Below the pieces are notes generated by a model. That model was not told the DNA's origin. It made no database searches and saw only the letters and a program-made list of their open reading frames with translations. A stretch of 64,000 bases of DNA from Providencia rettgeri (GTDB taxonomy: Bacteria > Pseudomonadota > Gammaproteobacteria > Enterobacterales > Enterobacteriaceae), in contig NZ_CP096258.1 of NCBI RefSeq assembly GCF_023205015.1, positions 2,728,001 to 2,792,000 of the forward strand, given 5' to 3'. Of this stretch, positions 61,994-64,000 are shown one piece after another (positions within the stretch are counted from its first letter, which is position 1; every line of letters starts with the position of its first letter). The position numbers and the translations under genes are program-made.

Positions 61994-62000
61994 TTTTTTA

Positions 62001-62043
62001 TTTATCACTCTCTAGTATCATGCGTATACAAGAGAGTGATAAA
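62001..62043. terminator. Hairpin between the small gene and mlaA
   Basis: A perfect 13-base-pair stem TTTATCACTCTCT/AGAGAGTGATAAA (62001-62013 with 62031-62043) has a 17-base loop. It lies 8 bases past the small gene's stop and 23 bases past the convergent mlaA stop. No T run follows on either strand, so termination is inferred from position. Confidence 0.5.
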
Positions 62044-62065
62044 CCTTCCAAAACAATTCAATTTA

Positions 62066-62818
62066 CTAATCTATCGAATCAAGCTGGTCTTCAATTGCTG
62101 CTGCATTTGGGTTTTCCATGGCTTTTAACGCACCACCACTTGATAAGAAATCATTACGTTGAAAATAAGCTTCTCGCATCATTAAATACGGGTCTGAAGA
62201 GTTCTTCAATAATCCATCTGAATCTAATAACCTTGCTCGGGTTTCAATCCCTTCTAGTGCCCACTTACCTGCTGACATCCAAAATGTGAGATAACTTAGC
62301 ATTGGATATAAATCATCAACTAAGTCACCCCCTTGTTCCCTCGGTGTTGCACTGCCATACCCCGGTAACACCACATAAGGACCATAGCCCACATCGTAAT
62401 AGCCTAAAGTATTACCAAAACGTTTTGGCTCTTCTTTCGCTAATTGAGGGTTTGCCATTGTCGCCACATCAATGAGTCCCCCCATACCAAAGACAGTATT
62501 AAGGAAGAAGCGGTTAAAATGTTTGAAACCTTGAGTCACTTCCCCGCGCAGAAAGCTATTTAACATACTTGCAGGTTCTTCAAGGTTAACAAAAAAATTG
62601 GTTAATCCATTACGGGCAGGCATCGGGACATAATCATTCCAAGCAACAGCAACTGGCCTCAAAACATAAGGGTCAAGGACGTTATAGTTGAAATTAAACA
62701 TTGCTCGGTTAAACCCTTCTAAGGGGTCTGAACGCTCATGTGTTTCTGGGTCAATGCTACTTGCACAACCTGCAATTAGCACCCCTGCCAGAAAAACGCC
62801 CGTCATGCGAAACTTCAT
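62066..62818 (-). CDS. mlaA: Outer membrane lipoprotein MlaA (VacJ)
   Basis: MlaA (250 residues) is the outer-membrane component of the Mla lipid-asymmetry pathway; it removes surface phospholipid and hands it to MlaC. It has a lipoprotein signal (MKFRMTGVFLAGVLIAGCASS, lipobox ending at Cys18) and the VacJ-family sequence DPLEGFNRAMFNFNYNVLDPYVLRPVAVAW, FFVNLEEP, FGMGGLIDVA and YGPYVVLPGYG. It lies downstream of fadL in the opposite orientation, as in E. coli. Confidence 0.97.
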   Translation of the reverse strand: MKFRMTGVFLAGVLIAGCASSIDPETHERSDPLEGFNRAMFNFNYNVLDPYVLRPVAVAWNDYVPMPARNGLTNFFVNLEEPASMLNSFLRGEVTQGFKHFNRFFLNTVFGMGGLIDVATMANPQLAKEEPKRFGNTLGYYDVGYGPYVVLPGYGSATPREQGGDLVDDLYPMLSYLTFWMSAGKWALEGIETRARLLDSDGLLKNSSDPYLMMREAYFQRNDFLSSGGALKAMENPNAAAIEDQLDSID

Positions 62819-63171
62819 AACACTTCTCCATTCCCTGTACCGTCCTACTGCGGTACTTTTCCACTGTAATAACTATTTTGCTTATAGTAAGGCGAAAAAA
62901 AGAATTATGTTAATCCTTTTGAGTTATTCGATTATCATAAAGGTTAATTATACGCCATTTAATAATATTCTTATTATAAGAAAATTGGACAATTAGTACA
63001 AAATAGAAATGTGCCCACTCAACCATAAAGATGATAACCACCCTATTTTCGAATGAAAAACAGCCAAATAAATATTTATGGAAGATAAATTCGATTATTT
63101 GTCCGTAACAACTTGATTCAATTAGACCTGAACAGTAAAATGCCTTCGCTGTCGTAATTACGACGCCAAAA
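62819..63171. other. mlaA-tRNA intergenic region
   Basis: 353 bases. It includes a small hairpin in the mlaA leader (GTACCG 62837-62842 with CGGTAC 62851-62856), then AT-rich sequence, and at its right end the tRNA promoter and a GTCGTAATTACGAC palindrome. No gene is seen. Confidence 0.55.
63113..63141 (+). promoter_or_regulatory. Promoter of tRNA-Arg
   Basis: A -35 TTGATT (63113-63118) and -10 TAAAAT (63136-63141) are separated by exactly 17 bases. A GC-rich stretch (GCCTTCGCTG) follows, typical of stringently controlled stable-RNA promoters. The tRNA starts 31 bases downstream. Confidence 0.72.
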
Positions 63172-63246
63172 GTCCCCTTAGTTAAATGGATATAACGAGC
63201 CCCTCCTAAGGGCTAGTTGCAGGTTCGATTCCTGCAGGGGACACCA
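63172..63246 (+). tRNA. argW: tRNA-Arg (anticodon CCU)
   Basis: A 75-base tRNA including encoded CCA. The acceptor stem GTCCCCT pairs with GGGGAC and its neighbour. The anticodon stem AGCCC/GGGCT encloses loop CTCCTAA with anticodon CCU at 63205-63207; the T arm is CAGGT-TCGATTC-CTG. The sequence is nearly identical to E. coli argW and it decodes AGG. In E. coli argW sits in the same neighbourhood and is a prophage integration site. No integrase gene is seen just downstream here, but the sequence beyond contains repeated and inverted short motifs. Confidence 0.97.
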
Positions 63247-63287
63247 GTACGACTTCTAAAGACCTCCAAGACTTCCAATTTTTCAAA

Positions 63288-63313
63288 CAAAAACAACCAG
63301 TTAATTGTTTTTG
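63288..63313 (+). terminator. Probable terminator of tRNA-Arg
   Basis: CAAAAACAA (63288-63296) pairs with TTGTTTTTG (63305-63313) around an eight-base loop. It lies 42 bases past the tRNA. The T-rich right arm would act in termination. Confidence 0.6.
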
Positions 63314-63446
63314 ACTTCCAAGAAGGTCTAGTAACTTCTAGTGGGATCTAGCACCATAAAATTAAATTTAATCTGAATTTGAATTTAAATATGGGCTTGT
63401 TCCATTCAAGCCCTTATTGCTAGCTAATTAAAGTGATGGGATGTGA

Positions 63447-64000
63447 TTAGTTAAATGTCACTAACATTTCCGTAGAAGCGGTTACATCCCCTACTGGTAA
63501 ATTGCTTCCACCAGAACATAATCGCCAAGTCACATTATTATTCAATACTTTCGTTGAATCTGCCGTGGTAATATTGCCTAGTTTAATTTGTTGGTTATCA
63601 AAAGTGATTCCGCTAGTTAACCCACAATCACCGCTACCTGTTACATTATTAATTTCACCAGTAATATAGCCACCACCTTGGTCTAGGCTCAATTGTGTCG
63701 GTGTATTATTATAAAGCCCAGATATAGCACGAAATTGCACATTAATATTGGCATCTATTTGGTCGGTCGGTTGACCACAGGTTATGTTCAATGGAGCGGT
63801 TACTGTTGCCAATTCACTGTTTTGCTGTGTGTTACTACTTACCGATCCGAAATTAATTGCTGTTACTGTGTCTACCGTGCATTCTAATGTGGAAACCCGT
63901 AGGGTAATGTAGCTAGGAAAGATCTGCTTAAATAGGCTATTAGGTTGATAGTGTCCAGCAAAAAGAGCTGGAATAATAATTTCAGCATTTTGTTGATTGC
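63447..64000 (-). CDS. Probable fimbrial/pilin-domain protein, C-terminal part (runs off window)
   Basis: The minus-strand frame is open from the window edge to its stop at 63447, giving at least 184 residues; the N-terminus lies outside the window. The visible part begins NQQNAEIIIPALFAGHYQ and contains a pilin-like domain starting ITLRVSTLECTVDTVTAINFG, then a second Cys in NITCGQPTD, GDCGL, WRLCSGG, and ends TEMLVTFN. Paired Cys, Thr/Asn-rich beta strands and an alternating C-terminal strand suggest a secreted adhesin or pilin of the chaperone-usher or spore coat U type. The family assignment is tentative. It is downstream of the tRNA gene on the opposite strand. Confidence 0.6.
   Translation of the reverse strand, partial: NQQNAEIIIPALFAGHYQPNSLFKQIFPSYITLRVSTLECTVDTVTAINFGSVSSNTQQNSELATVTAPLNITCGQPTDQIDANINVQFRAISGLYNNTPTQLSLDQGGGYITGEINNVTGSGDCGLTSGITFDNQQIKLGNITTADSTKVLNNNVTWRLCSGGSNLPVGDVTASTEMLVTFN

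Noticed and set aside
63172..64000. Prophage or genomic island at the tRNA-Arg gene
   Set aside because: No integrase, no partial tRNA repeat and no phage gene lies in the visible sequence; the window ends too soon to decide.
1..64000. CRISPR arrays, rRNA genes, complete insertion sequences
   Set aside because: No regularly spaced repeats, no rRNA-like sequence and no transposase gene were seen anywhere in the window.

Overview
The window is chromosomal DNA of an enterobacterium of the Morganellaceae, most likely Providencia or a close relative. This rests on inference from three things: protein similarity to the E. coli yfb/yfc region, an AT-rich composition with many A/T third positions, and ERIC-type intergenic repeats. 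Most gene blocks keep E. coli order: yfbU-yfbV-ackA-pta; yfcD-yfcH; ubiX-purF-cvpA-dedD-folC-accD-dedA-truA-usg-pdxB; fabB-mnmC-yfcL-epmC-yfcA-aroC-prmB; smrB-sixA-fadJ-fadI-yfcZ-fadL-mlaA; and the tRNA-Arg(CCU) gene at the argW position. Accessory blocks sit in the junctions.

Layout. 1-6000: yfbU, yfbV, the acetate pathway ackA-pta and a DUF3313 lipoprotein. 6041-8931: an accessory operon of an M24 peptidase, a DUF3311 small membrane protein and a sodium:solute symporter. 9169-12786: yfcD, yfcH, ubiX and a YwqG-family gene, interspersed with ERIC repeats. 12798-21764: the long leftward housekeeping block purF to pdxB, with a PurR box ahead of cvpA. 21854-38545 is an accessory region replacing the usual pdxB-flk-fabB junction. 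It holds an AraC regulator with a divergent EamA exporter, a 1554-residue Sel1-repeat protein, two paralogous AT-rich coiled-coil proteins of unknown function, and the TctDE two-component system divergent from the tctCBA tricarboxylate transporter.

38601-46633: fabB (FabR and FadR sites), mnmC, a GNAT enzyme, yfcL, epmC, yfcA, aroC and prmB. 46845-54111: a histidine-utilisation cluster (hutT, hutH, hutU, hutC, hutI) inserted between prmB and smrB, with TGTA-N2-TACA HutC-type operators but no hutG. 54335-62818: smrB, sixA, fadJ-fadI, yfcZ, fadL and mlaA, with FadR sites ahead of fadI and fadL. 63172-64000: tRNA-Arg and the C-terminal part of a probable fimbrial protein that runs off the window.

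The most unusual structure is at 28870-32430. A segment carrying a coiled-coil gene plus the 3' end of the convergent tctE kinase gene has been tandemly duplicated. The result is a full-length 681-residue gene, a truncated kinase fragment, and a shortened 210-residue paralogue that keeps only the leader and C-terminal domain. Together with the giant Sel1-repeat protein this is the best candidate here for undescribed biology; its function cannot be read from the sequence.
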